A stretch of DNA of 64,000 nt from Shewanella subflava (GTDB lineage: Bacteria > Pseudomonadota > Gammaproteobacteria > Enterobacterales > Shewanellaceae), in assembly GCF_025971955.1 (NCBI RefSeq), contig NZ_JAPDMX010000003.1:248001-312000 (forward strand), in the 5' to 3' direction. Shown in pieces: positions 17,939 through 28,200 of this stretch. Every line of letters begins with the position of its first letter. The stretch's first letter is position 1. The position numbers and the translations under genes are program-made. The notes below the pieces were generated by a model. It was not told where the DNA came from, did no database searches, and saw nothing but the letters and a program-made list of their open reading frames with translations.

Positions 17939-18484
17939 TATTATTCACCCTTGCAAATATGTGACCGATAAACTTTTATTGATTGTTTATATCGCTATTA
18001 ACTCGTATTTAAGTGCAGCTGACGCTATGGCATTGTGATGTGTTACATCATTAGCAAATCCAGATGTTCGATTTTGTAGAAACAAAGCGTTAAATAAAGG
18101 CTTTATATATCTTTGACGCGTAATTCAGTACGAGGAAATAATCAAAATGCAGATTGTTATTATTTGCATAACGTGACTCAGATTTACATCTTCCATGACC
18201 ACTTTTATCTGTTTCTTTTCACTGTTTGGCATAAAACAGATTGATGACACACTTCCTTCGCAGGGCACAAGATAACCAATTGTGACAATTTGTTCAATTT
18301 TTTTAACAAGTTGTTATCATTTTGCTGGTTAGATACGCCATAAAACTGTCTGTATAAATTTACATCGATAAAATCACTCATTATTACAAGAGGTTGAAGT
18401 TGTTTTATGCTGTCATTTTTTTGCCATTTATGACGTCAATGGTGATTGAATTTGCAGGTCGACTGTTGTTTACTCAATCATTTG

Positions 18485-18540
18485 TGGAATGACCTTTTAT
18501 GGAATGACCTTTTATGGAATGACCTTTTATGGAATGACTT
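18485..18540. repeat. 15-bp tandem repeat, about 3.7 copies
   Basis: The unit TGGAATGACCTTTTA is repeated head to tail without mismatch in three full copies plus a partial one. Copy number may vary between strains. Confidence 0.9.
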
Positions 18541-18795
18541 TGCTAAGTCAAAGGCTGTAACCCTCAAACTGTTGCGTAAAGGTGAATAGTTAAACTAACA
18601 ATATGTCCCCTTGCAAAGTAAATGATTTTTTGAGTGTGAGCGATGACTCAAAAGGCAAAGGAGTGTTCATCTTTTAACTTGAGGGGAGGGGTATTCAGTG
18701 CAATTAAAATTTCGGGTAATGTTAAATAAGTGTAAACGTGAAGGTTAGGTGTTAGTCTAAATGATAATATGCTGGTACATAGTAAGCTGACTTAT

Positions 18796-18953
18796 ACCCA
18801 TCACCGTCAATAAGTGATCATAAATAGCGTAGGAGCACTGCGTGATAACAAAGACGATTTTTACGGTAAGTTATTATTCTACAATCGAAAAATCTAACGT
18901 CGTTATCATGTATTTTAATCTGCTAGAATGAACAGTTATTTATTACGATTGGT
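18796..18953 (+). mobile_element. MITE-like repeat, copy A
   Basis: About 158 bp with terminal inverted repeats (ACCCATC... and ...GATTGGT). It matches the reverse complement of 29301-29457 along most of its length. Shared blocks include AATAGCGTAGG, TTATTCTACAATC, AAAAATCTAACG and AGTTATTTATTACGATTGGT. It has no coding capacity. Confidence 0.8.
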
Positions 18954-19135
18954 ATTATATTAAGAGGCATAAATACCGAAGATTAGCAGTGATACAAACT
19001 GTTACCTTGTCTAAAGTATTATTTTTCAGCGATTTACGATAATTGTAATTTATGTCGAATTTGTTCGCTTATGCTTTACAGCATTTTTATTTAAGATGCA
19101 TCTAAAATAATAATAAAATTTTCAGGTGAAGGTGG

Positions 19136-21235
19136 ATGGACGTTATTCAGTATCAAATAGGGCCATGTACATTAGATTGCAGCATCATGACCTTAAGTTG
19201 TGGTAGTCAATCAGTAAAGTTGTCGGCAAAAGTATTTGAATTGCTGAAATTATTTATTGAAAGTCCAGATCATATTGTTTCACGCCAAACCGCAATAGAT
19301 ATTATTTGGGATGGAAACCAAGGTGTTGGTGAAAAAGGGTTTACTAACTCGGTGTGGCTTATTCGTAAGTCCTTTAAGGACCTCAATATTGAGGATGATC
19401 TACTGCTAACTTTGCCTAAATTAGGCTATCAACTCGTTTTACCTATTTGTGCCATTTCAGTCGCCAGTCAACAAGTGAATATCGCAGAAGAACCCAAACC
19501 TGCTCGTATTCTGCCTAAATGGATCGGCATTTCTTTTGGCTTGATTTTTGTATTGCTTTTAGGTTTTTCAGGTTATCAATTTAAACTGTCTCATCAACAG
19601 CAGACGGCTCAGTTGCCAGTTTCAATTACCCCTATAAAAAATAAAGTGACTAATTTTGAAGGGGTAGAAGAACATATTGCGGTTTCTAATAATGGTAACT
19701 ATTTAGCAATGCAGTGGCGAAGCGGCGATTTACTTGGCAAAATTTACATCAAAGACTTAAATAATGCTGACTCACCGTTAAAACTGATTTCATTTGGTGA
19801 GTATGAAGAAGCATCACCTACTTGGTCGCCATCAGATGAAAAACTGGCCTACGTGCGGCTGTCTACATCGGGGGATTGTGAGGTACGTGTCAGACATTTG
19901 CTGCAAAACACGGATAGTTTAATTGCTGAAGGATGTTTTTACCTGCCCTATAAGCGGGTACTTAGCTGGTCAACTTCAGACGAAAACACACTGGTTTTCG
20001 CAAAACAGTTAAACGACAGAGTCGCACTTTTTGCTTATTCGTTCATTACCCAACAAGTAACGCCCTTAACACAGCCAGGCAAAAATGAAATAGATTTTGC
20101 GCCTCACCAATTAGACGCAAATAATGGGGTAGCTTTTATTCGTGAAAAAAGTTCATCAATGCAAATGAGTTTAATACTACAAAATAATGAAAACCAACTC
20201 ATTGATATATTAGCGAATAAAGTCACTATTGTTGATTTTGATTACAGTGTGAAAAATAAGGTTTTTTATGTAAATCATGTTGATGCAGGGGGATTGGCGA
20301 TTTCAGAAATTGATATTGCAGCAAACCTTGTATCAACCATTACCCATGAGGGGTTACCCAGTAGTATCAGTTTTTCTGATATCGCGAATACCTTATATAT
20401 CACTGAACATATTTCAAAAGAATATATTGCTCAGGTTGCTTACCAAGATCAAAAAGTCCTCCGTACCATTTCTTCCTCCTCGCGTGATATGTATGCCCGA
20501 TATTTAAAAAGCTCAGCGGATGTGTTGTTTCTATCTAATCGCTCATCTTTATGGTCAATCTGGAAGAATAATCAGATAAACAGTAAAAATTTGACCAAAA
20601 ATATGGGTAATGCGGGTGTAGTGGCGACTTCGCCTACGGATCTATCATTTGCTGTCACAATAAATGCTGATGAGAAGCAAACGCTCTTTATTGGTAACAC
20701 TGAGTCTGAATTATTTGAAAGTGTTGATATTGGTGAGCTTGCTGCTGAAAATATTAGTTGGTCGAAAGATGGTAAAGCATTGTATTTCAAAGGAACTCAA
20801 GATGATAAAAGTGCTATTTATCGATATTCGTTAAATCATCACCTTGAGCCGATTAAGTTTGGTCAGGGCAATTATGCGGTTGAAGGTGAAACCCCAGACA
20901 TTCTTTATATGTCGCGATTTAATGTCAATGGCATTTGGCGTTTTGATGCCAGAACAAATCAAAGCATTCAAATTACTGATCGTTTAGCAAAGTATGATTT
21001 TGGGTCTTTTTATTTTGAAAATGGTTATGTGTATTTTGTCGAACGCAGCAAGCTTGAAGATAAAATTCAACGCATTAATGCAGACCATCAAGTGCAAACC
21101 ATCATGACATTTCCTGCCAATAGTATCCGTAAATTTTTTGGTATTTCGAGTGCCGATGAGGCGTCATTGTTGCTGACATTGAAGGTGGCAAATGAAGCGG
21201 ATGTCACTAGCTATGAATTACCAGTTAAACATTAA
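19136..21235 (+). CDS. membrane-bound winged-helix regulator with beta-propeller-like sensor region (CadC/ToxR type)
   Basis: A 699-aa one-component regulator. Residues 1-105 form an OmpR-type winged helix (LSAKVFELLKLFIESPDHIVSRQTAID; TLPKLGYQLVLP). One transmembrane helix lies at about 129-148. The rest is periplasmic, with repeated W-S-x-D/S-x-K/D-x-L patterns such as PTWSPSDEKLAYV and ISWSKDGKALYF, typical of TolB/PD40 beta-propeller blades. In this architecture DNA binding is controlled directly across the inner membrane without a kinase. It lies 170 bp upstream of two subtilase genes on the same strand, so it probably controls them or responds to the same envelope signal. The start has a strong AGGTGAAGGTGG site. 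Confidence 0.8.
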   Translation: MDVIQYQIGPCTLDCSIMTLSCGSQSVKLSAKVFELLKLFIESPDHIVSRQTAIDIIWDGNQGVGEKGFTNSVWLIRKSFKDLNIEDDLLLTLPKLGYQLVLPICAISVASQQVNIAEEPKPARILPKWIGISFGLIFVLLLGFSGYQFKLSHQQQTAQLPVSITPIKNKVTNFEGVEEHIAVSNNGNYLAMQWRSGDLLGKIYIKDLNNADSPLKLISFGEYEEASPTWSPSDEKLAYVRLSTSGDCEVRVRHLLQNTDSLIAEGCFYLPYKRVLSWSTSDENTLVFAKQLNDRVALFAYSFITQQVTPLTQPGKNEIDFAPHQLDANNGVAFIREKSSSMQMSLILQNNENQLIDILANKVTIVDFDYSVKNKVFYVNHVDAGGLAISEIDIAANLVSTITHEGLPSSISFSDIANTLYITEHISKEYIAQVAYQDQKVLRTISSSSRDMYARYLKSSADVLFLSNRSSLWSIWKNNQINSKNLTKNMGNAGVVATSPTDLSFAVTINADEKQTLFIGNTESELFESVDIGELAAENISWSKDGKALYFKGTQDDKSAIYRYSLNHHLEPIKFGQGNYAVEGETPDILYMSRFNVNGIWRFDARTNQSIQITDRLAKYDFGSFYFENGYVYFVERSKLEDKIQRINADHQVQTIMTFPANSIRKFFGISSADEASLLLTLKVANEADVTSYELPVKH

Positions 21236-21408
21236 GTCATTGTTTTAATATGGTTTAGATTTTTTTTAGATATCCAGAAGAGATCTATAGATATAAATTT
21301 GAGTATAAAGTGAGTTGCGGTTGATTGTGGCTTCATCTCCATCACGTTATTAATTGGTTAAGGCCTTGTAACAGAGGTTAATTACAAAAATAACATGAAG
21401 GAATGGAA

Positions 21409-24400
21409 ATGAAATTTAAAAAATGCACACTCGCATTATGCGTCTCCACTGCCATTTTGTCTGGCGCCCTACAGGCTGAGATTCAAACGGATTCTGTTTC
21501 AGCATTTACTGGTGTTCAGCAACAAGAACGCACAACTTATGCATTGTATTTAAACAGTGCTGCCGCCATTGAACTTCAAGGCAACAAGCTAAACTATAAG
21601 CAACGTTTAGCTGAAGTTGCTAAATTCCAAGATCAAGTATTCAATAAAATTAAAGCGATTGACCCACAGGCTAAACTGGTTGCTCGTTCTAGCTTGGTTG
21701 CTAGCATGATTAATGTAGAACTACAATCTAGTGCTATCGGGCAAGTCAAAGCACTGGAAGCCGTGCAGCAAGTATTTAATGCTAATAATACCTCAAGCGT
21801 TAAATTTACCCAGAACGTCAAAGCTGTGGAACAAAATGTTTCGGTAATGGCGGATGAAGAAGTTGCCTTACTTACTCCTTACACTGGCAATGAGTCAGCT
21901 GGCACGGGTGTTAATGTTGCTATCATTTCTACAGGTATAGACTATACCTTACCTATTTTTGGCGGTTCAGGTGTTTATGGTGAGGATAACGATCCTGAAA
22001 CGCCACCTCCTGCAGGAAGTTATCTAGAAGCGCTTGAGAACGGCGCAATCGAATACAGTGGTTTTCCTACCTCGGTTGTGGCTGGTGGCTGGGATTTTTC
22101 AAGTGAAAACTATGGTAATGATGCCAACCCTATTGATCAAAATTTGAGTTATGAATCTTGGGATGGTTGGGTCTACCCAACAGGTATGGGGACTGAACTT
22201 GCCAGTATCGTGCATCAACTTGCACCAGGGGCAAAGCTGCATGCTTATAAAGTCTCAAACGTATCAGGCGCTAGCTGGGATCCGTCGTATATTACAGCAG
22301 CGGGTCCAACACTGGATAAAATTATCAGTGCATTTGAACACGCGCTTGATCCAAACCAAGATGGTGATATCAGTGATCGTATTGATATTGCATTATTAGA
22401 AGCATCAGGTGCTGGTGCTTTCTTTGATATTGATGGCAATGCCTCAGTCAGCCTACTTCAGTTACTCATTGAGCGTGTTTCAGCCCAAGGTGTTACCGTT
22501 ATCACTCATGCGGGAAATCTTGCCGAGTATTCACTTTATGGCGATGCTGAAGCTAAACACCGTAACTGGATTTCAGCGGAAGGTAGTGCGACTTCTGCCA
22601 TCACTGTGGGTGCGGTCAAGTTTGCTGACGATGGTGAAACCTTGGTTGTGCCTGAATGGGCAGCTATGGGGCCAGTGCGCGGTTCACAAACCTTAAAACC
22701 TGAAATTGTCACCTTCACCGATAATCAACCTGTGGCAAAAATCTCTAATGCTGATGAAACAGCGGCTAAATTAGGTCTACGTTCAGACTCTATGGCAGGT
22801 GTTGCTAGAATCGCCGCGGCAGCTGCAGTTATAAAGAGCCAGTTCCCTGGTTTTGGCCCTGCAGAAATCAAAGCAATATTAGCAAATACTGCAAATATCA
22901 ATAGCATTTTAGAAAGTGATGGTGTTACACCTGCTGAAATTTATTCTATCGGTCATGGTGTTGAAAACATCGATGCAGCGATTAGCTCACCTGTTGTTGC
23001 GTGGGAATCAACATCTAGTCAGCCTTATGTTCAGTTTGGTATGCATGAAGTTGCTGATAGCGTAACGGTACAAAAAAATATTACCTTACGTAACTTATCT
23101 GATACGGCACAAACCTATGAGGTTTCGTTCAAAATGGTGGGTGATAAAGCCGCCCATGCAGCGTTAACACTCAGCTTACCAGAATCTGTCAGTATTCCTG
23201 CTCATTCAAGTGTGGTTATTCCTGTCACTATGATGGTTGATGGCAGTAAGTTGCCTCAGTGGCCATTAGTGATGACAACAGATCATGTGGATGAAAAACT
23301 TAAAGCAACTGAGTTAAATGGTTATATCAGCCTTGTATCTGAAGGTAACCCTGAACTCAATTTAGGTTGGATGATCAAAGCACGTAATAACACCACAATT
23401 ACTAAGCGCCCAAACGCCATTGAGTTCCCAACATATTTAGGTTGGAACCCTGATACCTTTCAAACTGAATACAATCACCTAGCTTGGGGTCGTGAACTTT
23501 ATGCTGATGACCAATTTGGAAATGGTGGCTATCTAGCCTATGTGGCTTCGTTTGTTAATAATTCAAAAACAGCAACGACCTTCCAAGCTTACCCGTTAAT
23601 ACTGCAAAATCGCTCAGTCCGTTCAGATCTTGAAAATGTAAAAGGGCATAAGATTAAAGCGGTCGGTGGCGCAATTTTTGATGAGCCTATGTGTAGTAGT
23701 GGCAAAAAGTTAAACATTGCGGTGAGTTTGTTTGACCGTGCTGATGTGGCTATTGCTAATTATCAGGATAGAGGTCCACAACTATTTGCATATGACTTAT
23801 TTTTAGAGTCTGTCGTTAAAGACAATGGTTGGGATAAAAGTTTTGCTGATGGTTCTATTTGGGATGAAGCTTTACAGGTAAACCAACCCCGTGTTTCGTT
23901 AAATACCAAAGGTCAGCCAGTTACTTATGTGATTGATTACAATATTCCATATGACTGGAGTAATCCAAATGGTCGCATGAAAGAGTCAAAACTACCGACC
24001 TATTTTGCCAATAACGGTAAAAACGTGATTTCACAAGTTTGTTTAGATGAAATGTACCACCATGAGCTTGATAGTGTGGAAGATTTCGACCAAAACTTTG
24101 GTTTCCACATCCAAACCGATCGCCACACGGGTAAAGAGATAAATGAGCCTATCGCACAGTTTAACCCAATTAGAGGTGGCACTTACTCAGTTGAACAATC
24201 TTGCTATTTTGATTGGATGACCAATGAGCAAGTTTGTACCGACTTAGCCAATGATCGTACGGTGCATGTTGGTTTTGCTACGAAGTCGGAAGATCAAGCC
24301 GTGGGTGATTTGGCCTTTAAACAAACCTTTACCGCACAACCTGGTGAAGAAGTTTACATCGCCTCGGTTGGCGCAGTGGGCCAAGGTGGTATTGGTGATA

Positions 24401-25188
24401 CCCCTAAACCTGTCGAGTTCATGGTGATGAGCGTCAATGATGACTTTATGCAAGTAGGTAATAATTCGCTGCTTGATGAAGATGGTAATGTTGTTGCAAA
24501 AGCGCAAGCTGGCCAAGTTTTCTATGTTGAAGAAAATGCACCCGCGGGCACCATCGTCGGTAAAGTAGAGCTTGATACTCAAGGCTTCTTCAGCTACGGA
24601 TCGACTGAATGGGAAGCATTCTTACTGCACATTACTAATACTCTTGTTGGAACACCATTTGCTGTTAATCAACAGACACATGAGTTGTATGTGGTTAATC
24701 CTGATGCGATTGATTATGAAAACAATCATGAGTTCGCGATTAAGCTGACAGCGCAACTAGGTAATAGTGTTGGTGAAACAGAAACCATTAAGGTAATGGT
24801 TAATGATGTGAATGATATCGCTCCTGTGGTGAATGAAGAGGTAGCAGCATCATTGCCAACGCCTCAATTAACCTTTAAGCAAGGTGAAAGCGCCAGCTTT
24901 ACCCTCAATATTGGTGGTTTATTCACGGATGCTGAAAACAATCCTCTTAGCTACACAGTGGCGGGGTCAGGTTTCTCTGCGTTATCAATTACAGGTACGG
25001 AAGTTTCTGGTCAACTTGATACAGAGGGAAGCCACCAGTTTACTGTGACCGCTTCTGATGGTGAGCATGAGGTAAGCCATACCCTAATGGTTGAATCTTC
25101 ATTTGAACCAGAAAGTGACAGTGGCGGTAGCTTAGGTATGCTGTCACTGCTGTTTGCTGGGTTAGTTGCATTCCGTCGTCGTTTCTAA
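21409..25188 (+). CDS. secreted subtilase-like protein lacking catalytic Asp and His (pseudo-S8 peptidase)
   Basis: 1259 aa with a Sec signal peptide ending at LQA. The order is an I9-like propeptide (about 40-130), an S8 fold (about 155-500), long beta-rich domains, a cadherin-like repeat (about 1040-1145), a dystroglycan-type cadherin-like domain, and a GlyGly-CTERM tail (SGGSLGMLSLLFAGLVAFRRRF class signal). Within the S8 fold, the DTG motif reads STG (S174), GHGTH reads GMGTE (M260), and GTSMA reads SDSMA with Ser461 kept. The oxyanion Asn in HAGN (370) is also kept. Two of three triad residues are lost, so proteolysis is unlikely. The start at 21409 has AAGGAA about 6 nt upstream. A role as binding protein, adhesin or partner of the next protease is inference. 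Confidence 0.82.
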   Translation: MKFKKCTLALCVSTAILSGALQAEIQTDSVSAFTGVQQQERTTYALYLNSAAAIELQGNKLNYKQRLAEVAKFQDQVFNKIKAIDPQAKLVARSSLVASMINVELQSSAIGQVKALEAVQQVFNANNTSSVKFTQNVKAVEQNVSVMADEEVALLTPYTGNESAGTGVNVAIISTGIDYTLPIFGGSGVYGEDNDPETPPPAGSYLEALENGAIEYSGFPTSVVAGGWDFSSENYGNDANPIDQNLSYESWDGWVYPTGMGTELASIVHQLAPGAKLHAYKVSNVSGASWDPSYITAAGPTLDKIISAFEHALDPNQDGDISDRIDIALLEASGAGAFFDIDGNASVSLLQLLIERVSAQGVTVITHAGNLAEYSLYGDAEAKHRNWISAEGSATSAITVGAVKFADDGETLVVPEWAAMGPVRGSQTLKPEIVTFTDNQPVAKISNADETAAKLGLRSDSMAGVARIAAAAAVIKSQFPGFGPAEIKAILANTANINSILESDGVTPAEIYSIGHGVENIDAAISSPVVAWESTSSQPYVQFGMHEVADSVTVQKNITLRNLSDTAQTYEVSFKMVGDKAAHAALTLSLPESVSIPAHSSVVIPVTMMVDGSKLPQWPLVMTTDHVDEKLKATELNGYISLVSEGNPELNLGWMIKARNNTTITKRPNAIEFPTYLGWNPDTFQTEYNHLAWGRELYADDQFGNGGYLAYVASFVNNSKTATTFQAYPLILQNRSVRSDLENVKGHKIKAVGGAIFDEPMCSSGKKLNIAVSLFDRADVAIANYQDRGPQLFAYDLFLESVVKDNGWDKSFADGSIWDEALQVNQPRVSLNTKGQPVTYVIDYNIPYDWSNPNGRMKESKLPTYFANNGKNVISQVCLDEMYHHELDSVEDFDQNFGFHIQTDRHTGKEINEPIAQFNPIRGGTYSVEQSCYFDWMTNEQVCTDLANDRTVHVGFATKSEDQAVGDLAFKQTFTAQPGEEVYIASVGAVGQGGIGDTPKPVEFMVMSVNDDFMQVGNNSLLDEDGNVVAKAQAGQVFYVEENAPAGTIVGKVELDTQGFFSYGSTEWEAFLLHITNTLVGTPFAVNQQTHELYVVNPDAIDYENNHEFAIKLTAQLGNSVGETETIKVMVNDVNDIAPVVNEEVAASLPTPQLTFKQGESASFTLNIGGLFTDAENNPLSYTVAGSGFSALSITGTEVSGQLDTEGSHQFTVTASDGEHEVSHTLMVESSFEPESDSGGSLGMLSLLFAGLVAFRRRF

Positions 25189-25213
25189 TCGGGTTAATTA
25201 ATTAATCCATAGC

Positions 25214-25244
25214 AAGGGAAAGCCTGATTGGGCTTTCCCTTTGT
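25214..25244 (+). terminator. hairpin between the two subtilase genes
   Basis: An 11-bp perfect stem (25214-25224 and 25231-25241) followed by a weak T stretch. It lies in a 78-bp gap, so some read-through into the second protease gene is likely. Confidence 0.65.
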
Positions 25245-25266
25245 ATAGCAAAAGATAGGTAATCAA

Positions 25267-28200
25267 ATGAAAAATAGCCGTAAATATTTGGTTCTTAGTG
25301 CTGTGAGTACCGTGTTCGCATTTTCAAGTTATGCAGATTCAGGTAAGTCACTTAACACCATTAATCCTGGCCAAGAAAAAATAAAACTAGAACGCGCCAG
25401 TAAAATTCGTACAGATGGTATGTATTTTGTTCGCTTTAAAGATAGCGCCGTCGCTAGCTACGATGGTTCGGTTGCAGGCTATAGTGCAACAAGCATTAAA
25501 GCCAATAAATCCAATAAAACCACCAACGGTGTATTAAATCTTAAGTCACCGGCAAGTGTGAGTTATCAGCATTATCTTGAAAACAAACAAACTCAAATTA
25601 CGCAGAGGTTGAGCACTAAAATCAACCGTACTTTAAAGCCATCGCAGCAATATCAGGTAGTTGCCAATGCTGTCGCAGTGAAATTAGATGCCAGTGAAGT
25701 AAGCACCATTTTAAAAGATAAAGATGTATTGAGTGTAGAGCCTGTTGGCATGCACTTTATTCATACCTCGACAGGGCCAGAGTTTATTGGCGCGAAAAAA
25801 GTATGGCAGGGCGTTAATAGCATGCCAGGTTCTCAGGGCGAAGGGGTGATCGTTGGTATTATGGATACCGGCATTAATGCCTCGCACCCTTCATTTAAAG
25901 CGGTGGGTGATGATGGTTATGCCCATACTAACCCGTTAGGTGAAAACCAGTATTTTGGTGACTGTCAGCAGTACCCTGAATTCTGTAATAACAAATTGAT
26001 CGGTATTATTAGTTATGCCGATTTAGTCGATTATCGAGCGGCGACCGCAGATAACCTTGATGATCCTTCATATGATAATTTAGAACAAAAAGCCAAAATA
26101 GGTTATGACTTTCATGGTCATGGCTCTCACGTTGCTTCGACGGCTGCCGGTAATGTTGTTAAAAACGTGAATTATTATTTAGAAGTCGAAGAAGAAGACG
26201 GCACTTTGATTGCTGAAAAAAGCGCCTTTGAATTTCCAGTTATCAGTGGCGTTGCCCCCCATGCCAACATTGTGTCATATCAAGTATGTGATGATGTGGG
26301 GTCTTGTTATCCAGAGTTTACGATTCAAGCGCTTGAGCATGCCATTGCTAACGGCATTCAAGTATTGAATTACTCAGTTGGTGGGGCCGCGACAGATCCT
26401 TGGAGCTCTGTGAGTACAGAAGCATTTCTGAATGCACGTGAAGCGGGTATCCATGTCGCTACCGCAGCGGGTAATGCGGGACCAACCGCAAGCACAATTG
26501 GTTCACCAGGCAACTCGCCTTGGGTGACCACTGTCGCCGCTTACACCCATAACCTGACTTTTAATTCAAAGGCTGTGAGCTTTATGGGCGGTGAAACGAT
26601 TCTTGCTCCACTAACAGGTCGTTCTATTACGAAAGGTTTTACGGGCAAAGTCGTTCAGGCTAAAGATTATGATGAAGCCAACGCTATGTGTACCGAACCT
26701 TTTGCTGAAAATACTTTTACTGCCGATCAAATAGTTGTGTGTGAACGAGGTTTAAATGCCCGTGTGCGTAAAGGTATCATTGTCAGAGATGGCGGTGCTG
26801 GCGGTATGATTTTAATCAATTTAACGGGCGGTGCCGATACCGTTAACGATGACAACCATGTGATACCCGCGATCCATTTAAACGACACCGATGGCAAGTT
26901 ATTAACCGATTGGTTAGCAAGTGGTAGCGGCCATCAAGCAACCATTGAAGCCAGTGTGACAGCGACAAATGATGCTTTAGGTGATATTGCAGGGTCATTT
27001 AGCTCACGGGGTCCTAACTTACCTTATCCAAACATTTTTGCACCAGATATAGCCGCACCTGGGGTGAATATTTATGCTGCAAACGCTGAAGATCGTGTCT
27101 TTAAAGATCAAACTGGCCATATTTCATATGTGTCATTTTCAGGTACGTCTATGGCAAGTCCGCACGTAGCGGGCGCGCTAGCATTAATCAAAGCCACTCA
27201 TCCAGATTGGACTCCAGCACAGGCGCAATCGGCAATTATGTCGACGGCACATCAAGTCACCTATCAAGATGATGATGCTGACGGTGTTAATGTTCGTTCA
27301 AACTTCTTTGCTCAGGGAGCCGGTAGCCTAAGAATTAACCATGCGGTTAACGCGGGGTTAATTATGGATATCAGCAAGCAAGAATACCTTGATGCTAACC
27401 CTGAAACAGGCGGAAATCCTGGTGATTTGAATACTAGCTCGATGGTCAACAATGAGTGTATTTCAAATTGCACCTGGACACGTACCGTAACTGCGACCAA
27501 AAGCAGTAGCTGGACAGTGGATTATGAATACTTAAATGAGGGTTTTAGTTTACAAGTCACCCCTGCACAATTTTCATTAAATGCTGGCGAATCGCAAGTG
27601 TTGACGATTAAAGCCATTGCTAATATTGATTTGGTTGATGAGTGGGTAAATGGCTATATTAACCTTAAAAATGCTGATGCAAGTATGAGTGATACTCACT
27701 TGCAAGCCACCATTGGTTTCAAAGCTGGACAAATGGTTGATAGTGTTTCGGCCAAGCTAAATAACCTTGATAATAAGATTGCGATTGAAGATATCGTTAC
27801 CTCGGGCAGTAATGGCTTGCAGGTGAAAGGTTTTGGTCTATTCAAATCACAAAGCGTAACAGGCTCAGCTATTGGTGCGTCTAATGACGCGGAACGTAAT
27901 AGCCCTGCTTATAATCAAGAGGTGTTGTTCACTTCAACTACAGTGGTTAAACCCTACACTAAACGTTTAATTGTTGAGATCACCGACACAACTTCACCGG
28001 ACATGGACTTATATGTGGGTATCGATGAAGACAATGATGGTAAAGCGAATGCTTATGAGCTGTTTTACTCATTAGTGTGTGTCAGCGGTCAAGAAGACTC
28101 TAACGAGAAGTGTATTATTGAGCGTCCTAAATCCGGTAACTATTGGATACTTGCACATAACTTTAAAGGCTCAACAGACGATCTACCCGACGATGTTACC

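Larger units (their letters stand above)
17939..19135. other. 1.2 kb intergenic region with a tandem repeat and a MITE-like element
   Basis: No credible gene is seen. It contains the 15-bp tandem array at 18485-18540 and the MITE-like repeat at 18796-18953, and presumably the promoters of both divergent flanking genes. Confidence 0.6.
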
